From Spirogloea muscicola (Eukaryota; Streptophyta; Zygnematophyceae; Spirogloeales; Spirogloeaceae): a DNA stretch of 64,000 nucleotides. Location of the stretch: assembly GCA_009602725.1 (NCBI GenBank), contig WELB01000011.1, forward strand, positions 344,605 to 408,604. The letters are read 5' to 3'. This document shows positions 19,747 through 31,225 of the stretch, piece by piece (the first letter of the stretch is position 1; the number at the start of each line of letters is the position of its first letter). Below the pieces are notes generated by a model. That model saw only the letters and a program-made list of their open reading frames with translations. It did no database searches and was not told the DNA's origin. A program made the translations under genes and the position numbers.

Positions 19747-21247
19747 TCATCTTTGCAGTGTCCAGCCTGTCACCTGCTCACTCGATGTTTTGCTGGCATC
19801 CTTCTCCGGCAGAGTGCCTAACACAATGCTGCCCCGCAGTGCTCCTGTTTGCCCCATCTTCTGATACGTTGACGGGGCCCACAAGTCATCCTCCATGCTG
19901 TTGTCTGCCAAATTGCGGCCTTCACAAAAAGATGCGCACTCCGCTTCTCTTGCTCCGGTCATGCAGGGGCTTGAGGTATCGATGCCAATGGTTCCACAGG
20001 AGTATTCCCATAAGCTTGCGAAGCTGAAAATTAGAGGGGCCTTGCCAGGAGCGTCTGGCCAACTTGGCTGCAAGCCTTGAGCGATCGATTCCCCATTGAC
20101 CTTCATAAGGACCTCTGTCGCCATCAGCACCGGGCTGACGACTACAACTTCAAGAGACGCAAGACCTCTCAATGTTAAGTTGGCGCTGAGCCTGGCCGGA
20201 GGAAGGCGGAGCGACACAGACGTCGGGAAGATGGTCACGGCAGAGGCTGGAAGGGGTGCTCTTGCGTGTGACTGCCGGGGTGAGGACAAGGGCTGCTTCC
20301 ACTTATGCAAGCACACCTCAAAGCGCAGGCCCAGCTTGCGAGCATTGTTGGCAGTGGCCTGCGCATTGAAGAGGGGCCCCCTGTTGCCTGTCGAGGGCAA
20401 CACCAGACCTAGGTCATCAATGCAGAACCGCATTATATATACTGACGAGAAGAGGCAAGGTTAGTGGGACCAGAGTCAAGTACTATATGCAACATGCATA
20501 ACAATTTACGACTGTATCAAGAAAGGCCTGTACTGAGATATTGCTCGTGCTTTCAACTGGCAATTGACATGCACGCTGTAGTGCGCGGGCCCCAAAGCTC
20601 ACCAAAAGCTGCAAGTGTGACAGACTGCTCCAGCTGGGCCAGCCGAGCCTCCTGCATCCTGCCGCGGCCCTGCTGGTACCTTGTGATGAACGCGGCTCTG
20701 CTGCTCCCGCTCTCCAAGGCTGGCGGCGCGAGGTGCGCCCAGCAGGCCAAGCCCATAGGTAAGGAGATACGGCAGGCTCGGGAGATCACAGACCTCACAT
20801 CTCCAGTGGGCAGCCGAGCACTGGAGATGCAGCGTCTGAGCTCGAATTACCTCAACCATGGGGCCTGAGCTAGGCGACGCAGTGCTTGCCTGTGCCCGGC
20901 CACCACTTGTGCAGCACGACGCCCCAAGTGGCGTCGTCCCGCAGCACGTCGCGCCACGCGCGGCAGACGCCGGCGGCGGCCGCCAGATCGTACGCCGACT
21001 GGAGGCGGACCAAGCAGAGCTGCACCACGACGGGGTGCTGCGTGCACGGCAGGCCGTCCGGCTCTGGCGACGGCGCTTTGGCGATGCCCTCCGAAGGAAC
21101 ACCAATTGGGCGCTGCGGAAGCCGAGGTCCCCGTCGCGAGCCGCCACTGAGCTCTGCGCCTGCCCGCGGCGGCGGCGACGGCGGCGGCGGCTCCTCGGCG
21201 GCGCGCGAGGGACGCCCCGCCGGGGGCCGCCTCGAGCGCGCGGCCAT
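19747..21247 (-). CDS. F-box-like protein of unknown function
   Basis: Three exons, 20890-21247, 20603-20719 and 19747-20441, which join in phase to 389 residues. After a Pro/Arg-rich N-terminus comes a segment resembling an F-box (VVVQLCLVRLQSAYDLAAA, then VCRAWRDVLRDDATWGVVL), the motif that docks substrate receptors on SKP1 in SCF ubiquitin ligases. A second exon carries a charged helix (QGRGRMQEARLAQLEQ). The last 230 residues start with FCIDDLGLVLPSTGNRGPLF and look like a beta-rich domain of no family that I recognise. The first intron begins with GC (CACAG/GCAAGC) rather than GT; the phase only works with this junction. The F-box call rests on spacing of hydrophobic and Trp/Arg positions and is tentative, while the gene model is firmer. 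Confidence 0.58.
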
Positions 21248-22569
21248 TGTAGCGGCGTCACCGCTGGACGCCCACGAGCAGCAGACGGTCGTCGGGAGCG
21301 GGCAGGCCTTCTGGCGGAGGCACGCCGGGGCGATGGCGGCAGCCGTCGGGCGCGCCTCGCCTGCAGGCCACGCAGCTGCGGACTTCGTGCTCAGAAGGTA
21401 AGTGCGCAGCTGCTGGTGTTACAGGAGCTGCTGTAAAAGCCTGGCAGGTGCTTTCCGTGGTTGTTGTTTGGCTCCTCAGTATAGCTTGTCAGATATGCAT
21501 GTGCTCACTCGGGGTTATCAGTGTGTCCCCCTTAGCCAGCTCATTACCCGGTTAACAGGACATTTGTAAGGCTAGAATTCGCCTCCCTTTCAATCTCATG
21601 CGCACCGCGCGCCTTTTCCAGAGGTGGGGAAGGCGCGCGGTGCTCATGGATTGTACGGGTGGCCAATACAAGCAAAGTGTTCAGAAACTAGTGCACAAAG
21701 GTGGGGCTATATGAAACGAAGGCCAACCTATGCTAAGGTGGCTGACATCACAGTGTGACTTCAGTACCCACGGGTGAGCACATCCCAGATATGCACCAAT
21801 CCAATGCTGCCGCACTGCCATGTCACTGGATTGTGAAAGTCGAACACCGGTGAAGTCTGATTTGGGGTTTGCTGAGAATGAGAGTCTATGCACTTTTGTA
21901 ATAATAGCAAGAATACAAAGCAAGACGTATGAAGGTACTGGCATGCCTGCCTAGGTCCAGACATATGAACTAGCAACATATGCCTTCATGCCATTCCTTG
22001 ACGAGTCTGGTGAAGTAGACAGCAAAGTCTACTCTTTACAGAGGCTGCCCTCTCTTTGGGTTGGCTGATGGCAGCTACATGTGTTGTTTCTTGTCATTCC
22101 TTGACATGCTTGCCCTCTGCACGAAGAAGGCCTCTCGCCTAAATGCTTAACAGGTACTCTCTCTGAATGGTTATCATGTTGTGCAATTGGTGCACCACGA
22201 GAAAGCCTCGAGCATTGGGCTTCTAGAAGTCACCCAGATGCCAAGAGCTCCAATATTGCACAAATGGGTGTCCAAACAGACAGAGACGCCATACACAACC
22301 CCTCAATTCCTAATTAGGTGACTAGCTACGGACTCTACAAGATGGAGTTGCAAGGTGCTGCCTAATGGGCACTGCAGAAGGGTCCTCTGCGGACTTGCCC
22401 TAAGCTGCGAAACTTGGCACTGCTGGTTACCACTGCAAGCTCCAACTTTGAGTCATTGAGCAATGTGAGGGTGTTTCAAAGAATCTAAGTGAGGGCACAC
22501 CAGCAAACATACTGGTGTGGAACGAGCAAGTGACAGAGCCTCCGTCTCTGGCTCGTCCTGGATCCAATG
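21248..22569. mobile_element. Intergenic region with family A end and tail fragments
   Basis: Plus-strand 21450-21620 carries a family A coding end (LSDMHVLTRGY) and its tail to GCGCACCGCGCGCC. A minus-strand tail follows at 21627-21720, tail to tail with the first. From 21720 to 22569 I see no gene or repeat. Confidence 0.6.
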
Positions 22570-24007
22570 TCAAACCTCGTCCTCATTCAGCAGCATATTA
22601 GGAATGCCTTTGCTGACTGGAAATCTTCGTCCAGTCTCTGGGCATATTAAGGCGCCTTCTTCTAAGTGCACCTAAGAACAAATTGTCACTGTATGTGAAA
22701 AGAGAACCTTCTGTGACAAGTTCACACACTACAGATGTGACTGAAGATGACTTTGACCAGCAAAAGGCGTAGACAGCGTGGCATGCACTGTGTAGTCTTT
22801 CAACTCAAAGTAGGCACATGCCTAGCTAGAGTATATGACAGTCCCTCCTGACAGTGAATAATGCCTTCTTGAATTAGAGGACATAGATTGGCATTTCAGT
22901 CAGCAGTGTGGCCACGTGACACTGCTCACCTCCAGCAGCGCGTGGTGGAAAGTGCGCAGGAATGTCTCGTCCTCTAGCATGGCCGGCTCCACCTGCTCCG
23001 GGAGCCCCTCCAGCCCGAGCTACACAGGAGCAGCACACGAGAAATATTTCAGGTAGAGAGGCCGCTCAGGGGGTAGCAAGCACGCGGACCTGTGCGTGGA
23101 TGTTGTACCAAGTGAGGCGTGAGCTGATGGTTGGTCTGCAGATTAGCACCCGCCATTCCAAACGACCCAAGCTCAGAAGAAGAGAGGGCCTGGGCCTCGG
23201 CCCTTGTGCGCTTGCTACCCTCTGCAACTGAGGTAGCGGCGACCGAGAGAAGGGAGGGGGAAAGGGGGGGTTTAGTGAAAAGGCAGCGCTTGACTAGCTC
23301 TGTTGGGGGACTTGATGAGCGCCGCTGGCATCTCAAGGCACCTCTAGATCTAGGTGGTCTCCCGCATAAAACCGGCCACTGCAGATAAGCAAGCTCTGAA
23401 GAGAGGAGAGCGTGAGCCTTGGCCCTTGTGCTTTTCCTGCTTTCTGCACTTTGAAGTAATGGCGACAGGAGGGAGAGGGGGGGACTGAGCACGAGCTATG
23501 TCGAGGGACATGATGAGCGCCCGCTGGCATAGTCCATGGCAGGCGACTTGTGCTGCTCGCAAGTCTAAGCGGCCCCATCAATACTTAAACCCCTATGAGG
23601 TACCACCTGGGCTTCGCATAACCCAGGCAGCCAGACGCACGAGACGCTGCTGCATAGCCAGCGCAGTAGCAAAAGGCCACACAGATGCTCGATCACCGAG
23701 GTCCAGAGAGGTCCAGATCCTCCAGCTCGTCTACAGTGAGAGCTCGCAGAGGAGGCTTGTCCCAGCAGCTCGCCAAGCAGGCGGCACCGTCTGGAGGCAG
23801 CGGAGCTGGGCGAGGGCCAGGGAGGCTCACCGAGACGGCGGCGTCGTGGAAGGCCTTCCAGTCCAGCTTGGGGTACATGTGGCGCAGGAAGGCGGGGTTG
23901 AAGTCGGCGTCGCGCGCCTCCAGCCGCGCCGCCTCGATGCGCAGCGGGAAGCCCTTGGTCACGCCGCGCGCGTTGCACGTCAGCATGTTGTGCGTCAGGA
24001 GCCTCAT
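22570..24007 (-). CDS. TRM112: TRM112 methyltransferase activator
   Basis: Three exons in exact phase, 23831-24007, 22930-23019 and 22570-22671, give 122 residues (human homologue about 125). TRM112 is a small zinc-knuckle protein that stabilises and activates several methyltransferases acting on tRNA, 18S rRNA and release factor eRF1. Family features: the N-terminus [20 protein letters not shown], the insert [18 protein letters not shown], the helix [14 protein letters not shown], and the C-terminal strand [20 protein letters not shown] followed by LLNEDEV. Intron 1 (22,9xx side to 23,830) is about 810 bases, much longer than most in this window, and contains polymorphic-looking Gly/Ser-rich frames that are not coding. 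The promoter must lie in 24008-24200. Confidence 0.94.
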
Positions 24008-26223
24008 CTCGCTCCAGCGGCCGCCGCCGCCGCCGTCGGGCGGCGGCGGCTGTCGGGCACCGGCGCGCCTCCCGCTTGGGGAATGCTTGCTTCTGCCACA
24101 GTTGCTCCATTACAAGAGCGTTCTTTCATATCAGTTACAAGAAGTTCTCGCCCACAGAGAAGAGGCAAGCTCGCCAGACATTGGAGAAAAGCCAGACAAG
24201 ATGAGACGTAAGGCAGTATGATACGTAAGCACGTCACAAATAAGGTCTTCCTAAGGGGCGAGAGCAGTGAGCTCTTCCAGAGGAGACGACTTGCTGCTTC
24301 CCCTTCTGCCACATTTGGCCTTCATTTGTTTCAAATGCACGAAATCTTCTGCCACAGTTGCTCGGTTGAATCTTCTGCCACAGTTGCTCGGTTGCATGCT
24401 CGCCAGTCACTGAGAAAGCCAGAAAGTAATACAATGTGAGCCGTAAGCGCTGTGACATGTAAGCTCTTCCAAGGGGCGAGGGCTGGGAGAGGCCAGCTCA
24501 AGTCAGACAGAAGGCGCGCTGTGCGCATGGAACAAAAGAGGCCAAGCCAAGCCACTACGCTGTTGTGGTAAGAAGAAAGGAACATTCAAGATTGGCCAAG
24601 GTATTAGAACAAAGAAAGGAACAACAAATGACACGAGTGAGCACATACATATCCGACCAAAAAATTCATGGAGCCGGAGCACCCAACACAGCTCCATGGT
24701 GGGCTCGCCATCAGCATGATGCTAGTGGTCGCACTTCGAGAAACAATTATTCAATGCAAGGTAATTGCTGTGAGAGGCCAGCCCAAAGCAACGAAGAAGG
24801 GCTGGCACGGCCCGATGGTGCAAAAAGAACGAAGCCTACTCTCGGTGACTTCTGCAAATGGACGCTCAATAAGCTTCAATCAGCGAGTGCACGTTGGCAT
24901 AAGTAGAGGGCGGACAAGCGTCGCCCCGTTGGAACCAGGAGGCAGCAGCCAAGATGCGGCCTGCCCGCAAGTGCACGGCACAAGCCAAAGACTGCTGCAG
25001 GAAAATGGCAAGGCGCATCCTGCAACCCAACGGTATTGGACACAGCTTTATGGGTGGCGCGCCAGCGACATGAGGTCAGTGGCAGCATATTGGACACTGC
25101 TACGTACTCGGTAATGAAGATTTACTGCGATTGGTCGGTGGCCAAAACCGTGGCAACGGATGGGGACTTTATAACCACCAAAGGGAGCTCTTTTACTAAG
25201 AGGAAGTTTCTGTGAAAGCCCAGCGCATAGTGAGGGACAAGGTCCAAAGTGCCGCGGAACCCCGCCCACACAGCAAGCGACTACTACGGATGGCCAACCA
25301 ACTAATTGTCCTGACTAGTCAAAGAAGTAAGTCGAGATTACCAGCAGCCGGGAGAGGGAGAAGAGAGCCTCAAAGACGTTGCGGCCCGCCATTAGCAGAA
25401 ACGATGGACCAAGTCAGTTAGGGCCCATGCTCGTATTACTGACTCGCCAGCTCGCAGGTCCTCCGCTCTTTCTTCTCTCCCCTGCACTTGAGGTCTAAGC
25501 ACCTGAGATCACTTGAGCTCAGTGGATTTTAAGTTCGCAATCGACGTTCCTGCTCTGCTAAGCGCCAACTCAGCCCATGCTTTCGAGGCTGGCCTCTTTT
25601 AATTACCCCTTGGGAAAAGCGCCATGCTCTTATTGCTCCAGTCTCCTCTGCTGGCACATTCCTGCTCACATACGACCTTTTGGACTGGCTGCTCACAGCA
25701 ATCGCCCCTATTAGTGTTCGCTGTTGTTCATATCCATTTGTAAACTACGATCCAAGCTTTCAGGCTGGCTCTCCATAGCATTGCTTGCAGCAATGTTACA
25801 CTCGTGCCTCATTGTCTGGTCGCCAATGCTCAGTGAGCTACGTCAGGCTTGTCACCCTACCCCATTGACTTCACATTCCTGGGCTGCCCGCTCACTACAC
25901 AATGAACGAGCCTCGCATGCCCCATTGTGGAGCCTGTCTTCTCCTCTGTGTATGCGGGTGTGCAGGAAAGGAAGGTTGTCACACCTGGGACATTGTATGC
26001 TTCCTTACTTCGAGATCTCGCAGTAGGAGCCCAAAGAGCCCACAGGGCAGCATCCAACCGGCACCATATAGCACAACTGCAACAATCCCTTAGCGGTATT
26101 CAGAATTACATGGCACTGGTCCTCAACACAATCTGTGCATGGGGAGAATCAGAGTAGAAGATGATTTTACAAAAAAATGGCAGGTTGATGAGACGCTCAA
26201 GTCCCACCCCTGCAATAATACCA
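24008..26223. mobile_element. Intergenic region, retroelement mosaic
   Basis: Between TRM112 and the O-fucosyltransferase gene lie tail fragments at about 24240-24500 (two repeats of TTCTGCCACAGTTGCTCGG at 24346 and 24373), a minus-strand tail at 24509-24570, and a minus-strand family C coding end at 25030-24880 (RMRLAIFLQQSLACAVHLRA, then LAAASWFQRGD). From 25440 to 26220 is AT-richer sequence with no assigned content beyond the likely 3' UTR of the next gene. Confidence 0.55.
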
Positions 26224-29200
26224 TCACGTTGAGGTCGTAACTACTGAATCTGGCTTTGGCTGCTTGCCAAGACGGCGGATCTTGAGGCTGGCGTCATAGC
26301 AGATGCAACCTGGGTAAGGGTTCGCGAAGAAGCTCTCTTCTAGCTTCGGTTTGCTGCCTGCAAGTCGGTGCCGCGGTGCGCCGTCCCGCTTCTTGTGCAG
26401 TTTATGAACATGGCGGCGGAAGTGTTCCCAGGTCACTATGCCCGCCTCCATCTCATCAACCAACTTTACCAGCCCCTGCCTGCATGAACGACCAAGTAAG
26501 CATCACAAGAGTCATGATCATATTGAGGGTGATTCAGGGAAGTGTTCCAAAGACCTCACTTATACACAGTACCCACCTGTCAGGAATTATTGTCTTGCGG
26601 TGGCCCTCAAAACGTCGGTGGCCCTGCACAGCCTTGGCCATGTTGCCCTCGTATGTGTAGACAAAAACATCACTCTCTAGCGCCACACTGTAATCCACTG
26701 CAGCCATGCGGTTCTGGTAAGGGCGCAATGGAGCCAGCTCGGCCTCTGTAGCCAGTGTCTCGTGTGTGAACGTGTTGGGAAACCTCGACTGAAAGGCCTG
26801 CAGGAGGAAAGAAGAAGGAGTAGGAAACATGGGAACTTAACTCACAACAATGTAGATTCTGGTCAGGTGAAGGGGGAGGGTGAAGCAACACGCACAACCA
26901 ACACAAGCGACTCAGTCAGTATCTGGCCATGAGGTTGGCCAACAGAAACATTGGTTGGATGAAGGCAGCAGTCACGGGGCTTGCCTCCAGGCTACCGTGT
27001 CCAAAGATCTCCCCGGCTGCTATGTACACTGTGGTGGTGTTGGGGAACCCCAGCGCCTCCAGGAGCTTGGCAGTCTCGTATGGCGTCAGCGGGCACTCAC
27101 CAGCAGCGCGCTTCGCCTTCGCGTCAATGTCTTTCTCCTTCCACCTGCCACTCAGTTGGTGGCAAGAGGAAAGTTCATAAGCATCATGTCTTATAGCATG
27201 GTTTCAGTTGCCCAGCTAAGCATTTCTGATGGAATTAAAGAGGCGCGTGGTGCGCATGACATGAAAGGGAGGCCACATCAAGCCAATACACTGTGCAAGC
27301 AAAAGCTAGTGCAAAAGAGAGTGCATAAGCTAGTAATGGTAGAAGGCTTCCCAGCAAGAGTGACATATTCACACCTATCATTCTCGACCCTCATCACTCT
27401 CAGTTCCTCCGCTTCCCGATCTGAAAGACCATGGGTGCAGCCAGTGAAGGCCAGCATATCCTTCTCGTATCTGGTAGTTCAGTGCTCACGATATCAGTCA
27501 GCACTTGAAAGAGGGATGAAGGCTGCCAGGATGCCACACAGTAGTCATAGATGACAATGTTGCTGCAATGAGTAGGCACAATCGAGCTGACCGGAGGTGG
27601 AGTGCAATGTAAGGCCCGTGCTGTTTGAGTCGTTGGACGAGTGCGTCAGCAACTGCCTCAATCTCCGCCGTGTACTTTAGCGCCCGGTAGTTGGCGCGGC
27701 AGCGGAGCTTCTGGATCTGGTCGGGCAGGTGATTGTTGGCCAGGCGCCCATCAGTGAGTTGGAAGTGGATGACTTGGTGCTGCTTCATGAGCTTCAGCAT
27801 TTCGCCCTTGTAGTAGGAACCCTGGTCACAACACCAGGTTGAGAGAGGTTGATATCATAAACAGGCACCCGCGATCCTAGAAATTTCTTAACAGTGAACA
27901 ATCTGCTACAGGTCATATCCTACAGACTTAAACACATATTCATGTCCAATAAGCATGTATGTGAGCCCACATTGCCTGTTGCTGTTGCTATGACACTTGG
28001 CACATAGTGTCACTGCATCTGGGCGGAGGTATCACCTTGGACCAAGACACGGGCTGCTTCTCGACTGGCTTGACATCCAGCTCGGGCGGCAGCGCGCTGA
28101 CAACCGTGACGTCATCCTTCAGGACCTCCATAAAGTGGTCGACGTCAAAGATGTCCTCGAACACACTGCAAGCATGTTTTGCACAGCATGATGCATTAAA
28201 GGGGGGCTGCACACCAAGTGTAAGCTCAAGCAAAGCGCGAGGGAGGAAGCGGTGCATCTAAGAATGAACAAAACCATTATGCTTGCCTTGGGTCACTCCA
28301 GAAGGATGTGTGGTCAAGAAGCGGCAGCACCAGCGTTGCATTCATGAGGCGGGCCACAGCGACCATGTCACAGATCTGCGAGCATGCTCCAGCCAATAAG
28401 TCATTGTCCTGATCCCAGTGCATTGCAACTCTTCAGTGTCTGCTCATGCAATCAGTCAGCATGTGAGCTACACACTGTGGGGTGTAAGAGAGATTCACGG
28501 CAGCACGCATTTGGTTGAGGCCACCGTTGGCTGTGACTATCAAATATCCACTGGTTGTATCAAGATTGGGCCCTGAAACCACAGCAAAGCACAAGGCAGA
28601 TGGCTCAGGTCTTAACTGGTTAATATCAACCATCAACCAAATCTGAGTAGGGGGCTCTGCTGGTAGCTAATTGCAGCAAAGCAGAAGCTGACAACCCACT
28701 TCTACAGTTTAGCAGGCCATTGAAAGTGGAGCCAAGACAGCTATGCTTGGCAGCATGACAAGAGCACAAATCAACTAAATACCTGAATTTTGCAAGCACT
28801 CGACACTGACTTCACTCAGATGGTCGTGTGCGCCCAAGCATGACAGACACAGGACCACCTTCACTCATGGATGACCGTGTCCTGCTTCTCAGTGGTACTG
28901 TGATGGATGGTGGAGTCTACCATACATGACCAAAGGCCCCAGCTGGCAGCAGCTCACCTGCGGAGCCCTTTGCCAGCTCGATGCACTGACGGTAGCTCGC
29001 CGCTTTGGGCGACTTGGCCCACAGCGTGGCCTCCACAGCAGACTGCTACCAGGAGCGGGGACACAGTGAGACTTTTGTCAGCATTCTGGCCTGCAACCGG
29101 TAAGTCATCAATGTACTGCAAAGCGGCAACGTATTGCTTCACTCAGGACTTCAGCTGGCCAGGATTGTGACAAGAAGACACAGAAAGACCATCTGCAACT

Positions 29201-30154
29201 GCCTTGGACAGTCGAGGTAGATTTGTTGAGGCTTGCATGTACACTGATTAGGCTGGCACACAACATGCACATATTTGTTGCTGAGTTCTGCTGCTAGATT
29301 GCACGCTCGGAGCTCCACGATACCTGGGCTGGCAGTGAGAGGGGGGCCCGCTTGACCAAACCCAGGGCGCCCTCCGGCTGCTCGTCTACAGGCCTTGAGA
29401 CATGCAGCTCGCCGTCTTCAGGTCGGGCATGGTGATACCCGCCCCTGAAGGAGCTATCCGCCTGGCAATGGAGACCCGAGCAAGCGAGCCAACCTCAGCC
29501 GCTCTGCAGCTGCATGCTTGTAATGCAGCTGCAGACTGTGCAGCTTGTGATGCAGCTGATTGTGCACCCACAAGAGAGCGCCGCCAAGCGCCACTTCAGA
29601 AGGCAAAGCTTGTCGATTGCGTCATCCATCAATTGATGCCTGCAGCAAGAGAAGCGGCGATCACAGACCTTGGCGTCGGAGCTGGCCCACGCCAGCAGGC
29701 CGAATGCGACCTTGGCGACGAGCAGGGCGCCCAGGAGCGCCGCGAGGCCGCAAAAGGCGGCGCCCCGCAGGCTCCGCCGCTTGCCCACGAGGGCGGCCCC
29801 CGACGCGGCGGCCTGCACGGCGGCGCGCAGGAGGCCCTGCTCCCGGGCCCTGCCAGCCGCCCGCCGCGCCTGCCGCTTGAACTCGGGCGTCTCGAACATG
29901 GCGTCACCTTTGCCGGCCCGTGTCGGCGAGATCGCTGCGCCGGCGGCGCCTCCGTGGCGCGGCGATGGCGAGCTGGTGGCTCCGAGGCTGTCCAGCGCCT
30001 GCGCCGCCGGGGAGCCACTGCCGCTGCCCAAAGGATCGCCGCCGCGGCGGAGGAAGAAGAAGGTGTCGAAGGCGCCGCCACGAGCTCCGACGGGCGCCGC
30101 CTTGTGGCGCCAGTGCGGGCGTCCGCCGCGGTCGCCAGNCGCCGCCACCGTCAT
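26224..30154 (-). CDS. GDP-fucose protein O-fucosyltransferase family protein (plant DUF246 type)
   Basis: About ten minus-strand exons. Exon 1 (29669-30154) has a cytosolic tail ([20 protein letters not shown]) and one membrane anchor ([20 protein letters not shown]), the type II topology expected of a Golgi glycosyltransferase. Later exons carry the family signatures: [12 protein letters not shown] (about 28500), [20 protein letters not shown] (about 28350), [83 protein letters not shown]-like [15 protein letters not shown] and the C-terminus up to the stop at 26224. The catalytic-site arginine of the HLR/YE-DML motif is present. Plant members act on pectin/arabinogalactan synthesis or O-fucosylate proteins; the substrate here is unknown. 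One intron starts with GC (CCCAAG/GCAAGC, about 28293), phase-verified. The start at 30154 is uncertain: other in-frame ATGs lie upstream at 30460 and downstream at about 29898, and base 30139 is unknown. A retroelement tail sits in an intron at 27239-27320. Confidence 0.88.
27239..27320 (-). mobile_element. Short retroelement tail inside an O-fucosyltransferase intron
   Basis: Begins AGAGGCGCGTGGTGCGCATG and continues with GGGAGGCCACATCAAGCC, the dispersed tail motif on the minus strand. It lies between the exons with YEKDMLAF and CPLTPYE and does not interrupt coding sequence. Confidence 0.65.
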
Positions 30155-31019
30155 CGGCCGCCCCGGTCGCCAGCGCGACCGACGGCTCCGGCTCACGGCC
30201 GAGCCCGCGACTCCTCGGCGGGCCGCTGGAGCCGCCGAGGACGCCGCCGCCACTGCCGCCGACGCCCCGCACTGGCCTTGGAGCTCATGGTGCCAAGTGG
30301 CAGCGCCTAGTGTGGCCCGCCGGGACCTGGCTTTGGAGGGTCCGCGTTGTGCCAGAGCCAGAAGCCGCGGCACGCCCGCCGCCAAGTCCGCCTTGCTCGC
30401 CGCAGCTGGCCTCCATCCCGGGGCCACTACGCCACGGCGCAGGGGCCGCTGCGGGCGCACGGAAGCGCAGGTCCAGGCCGGCGACGAACAGGCGACGGTG
30501 ATGGGGAAGAGACGAGGGGCTGCTACCGTTACGAGAGCGGCTGTGAAGGCCAGCCAGGTCCATCCATGGAGGGGGGGGGGTGGGGGGGGCAGGCGAGCCG
30601 CCGCCGGGTTGAGTGCGGGGCCGGCGACCGGGGCAGCGGGGGCGGCGATAGCGACCGCCGGCGGACTGTGGGAACCGAAGCCTTCGGGAGCCTCTTTTAC
30701 CGTCGCCAGATGGTGGCGGCGCCGTCAGTGGGAACCGAGCTCGGGCCGAGGCGGGCCTCGGGGGCGGAACGTGTCGCCCCAGCGGGCCGAACGGCTCTGT
30801 CGGCGCCTTCCGACGTCCTTCCTGGGGACGCTCGCTCCTGGGCTTATTTACCTTTTGCCCCTCCCGGCTTAACGGCAGGGGAATGCTTCCCGAATGCGTG
30901 CCGGTCGCGCTTTAGCTGCAGCTTCTGGCTATAGAGAAGTAGTGGAGATGAATAGTGGACCCCCTACCCGTTCACTAGTTTCTCTGATCTGGCTGCTCAA
31001 GAGGGCAGACTGAAAACCC
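30155..31019. promoter_or_regulatory. GC-rich upstream region of the O-fucosyltransferase gene
   Basis: Very GC-rich, with a run of ten G, one T and nine or so G at about 30570-30589 that could form a quadruplex. Long frames exist on both strands but are Gly/Arg/Ala-rich and resemble nothing, as expected of unselected GC-rich DNA. It probably includes the promoter and leader of the gene on its left. Confidence 0.4.
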
Positions 31020-31225
31020 AGTGGCCACTTGGCCAGTGTATATCTCTTTTCGGGCTGGCCTCTCAGCCTCTCACAGCCTCTCACAATTTTCTTTTCAACA
31101 CAGCCATTGCAGTAAATTGGATGAGCTGATTCTTTCCTTTGCCACTTGCAGTCGCGTGTGCTCTATCGCTTTTCTGGCCCCTTCAAAGTTTGTTCATTCT
31201 CTTTTGGGCTGGCCAATAACTAGCA
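31020..31225 (+). mobile_element. Retroelement family C tail, plus strand
   Basis: Two successive tail-like segments (around 31045-31100 and 31165-31220) with the phrases CGGGCTGGCCTCTCAGCCTC and GGCCCCTTCAAAGTTTGTTC. It ends where the minus-strand copy starts at 31225, giving a tail-to-tail arrangement. Confidence 0.6.

Noticed and set aside
29402-30872. Long plus-strand Arg/Ala/Pro frames over the O-fucosyltransferase first exon and its upstream region
   Set aside because: Opposite strand of a supported exon and unselected GC-rich DNA; no family resemblance.
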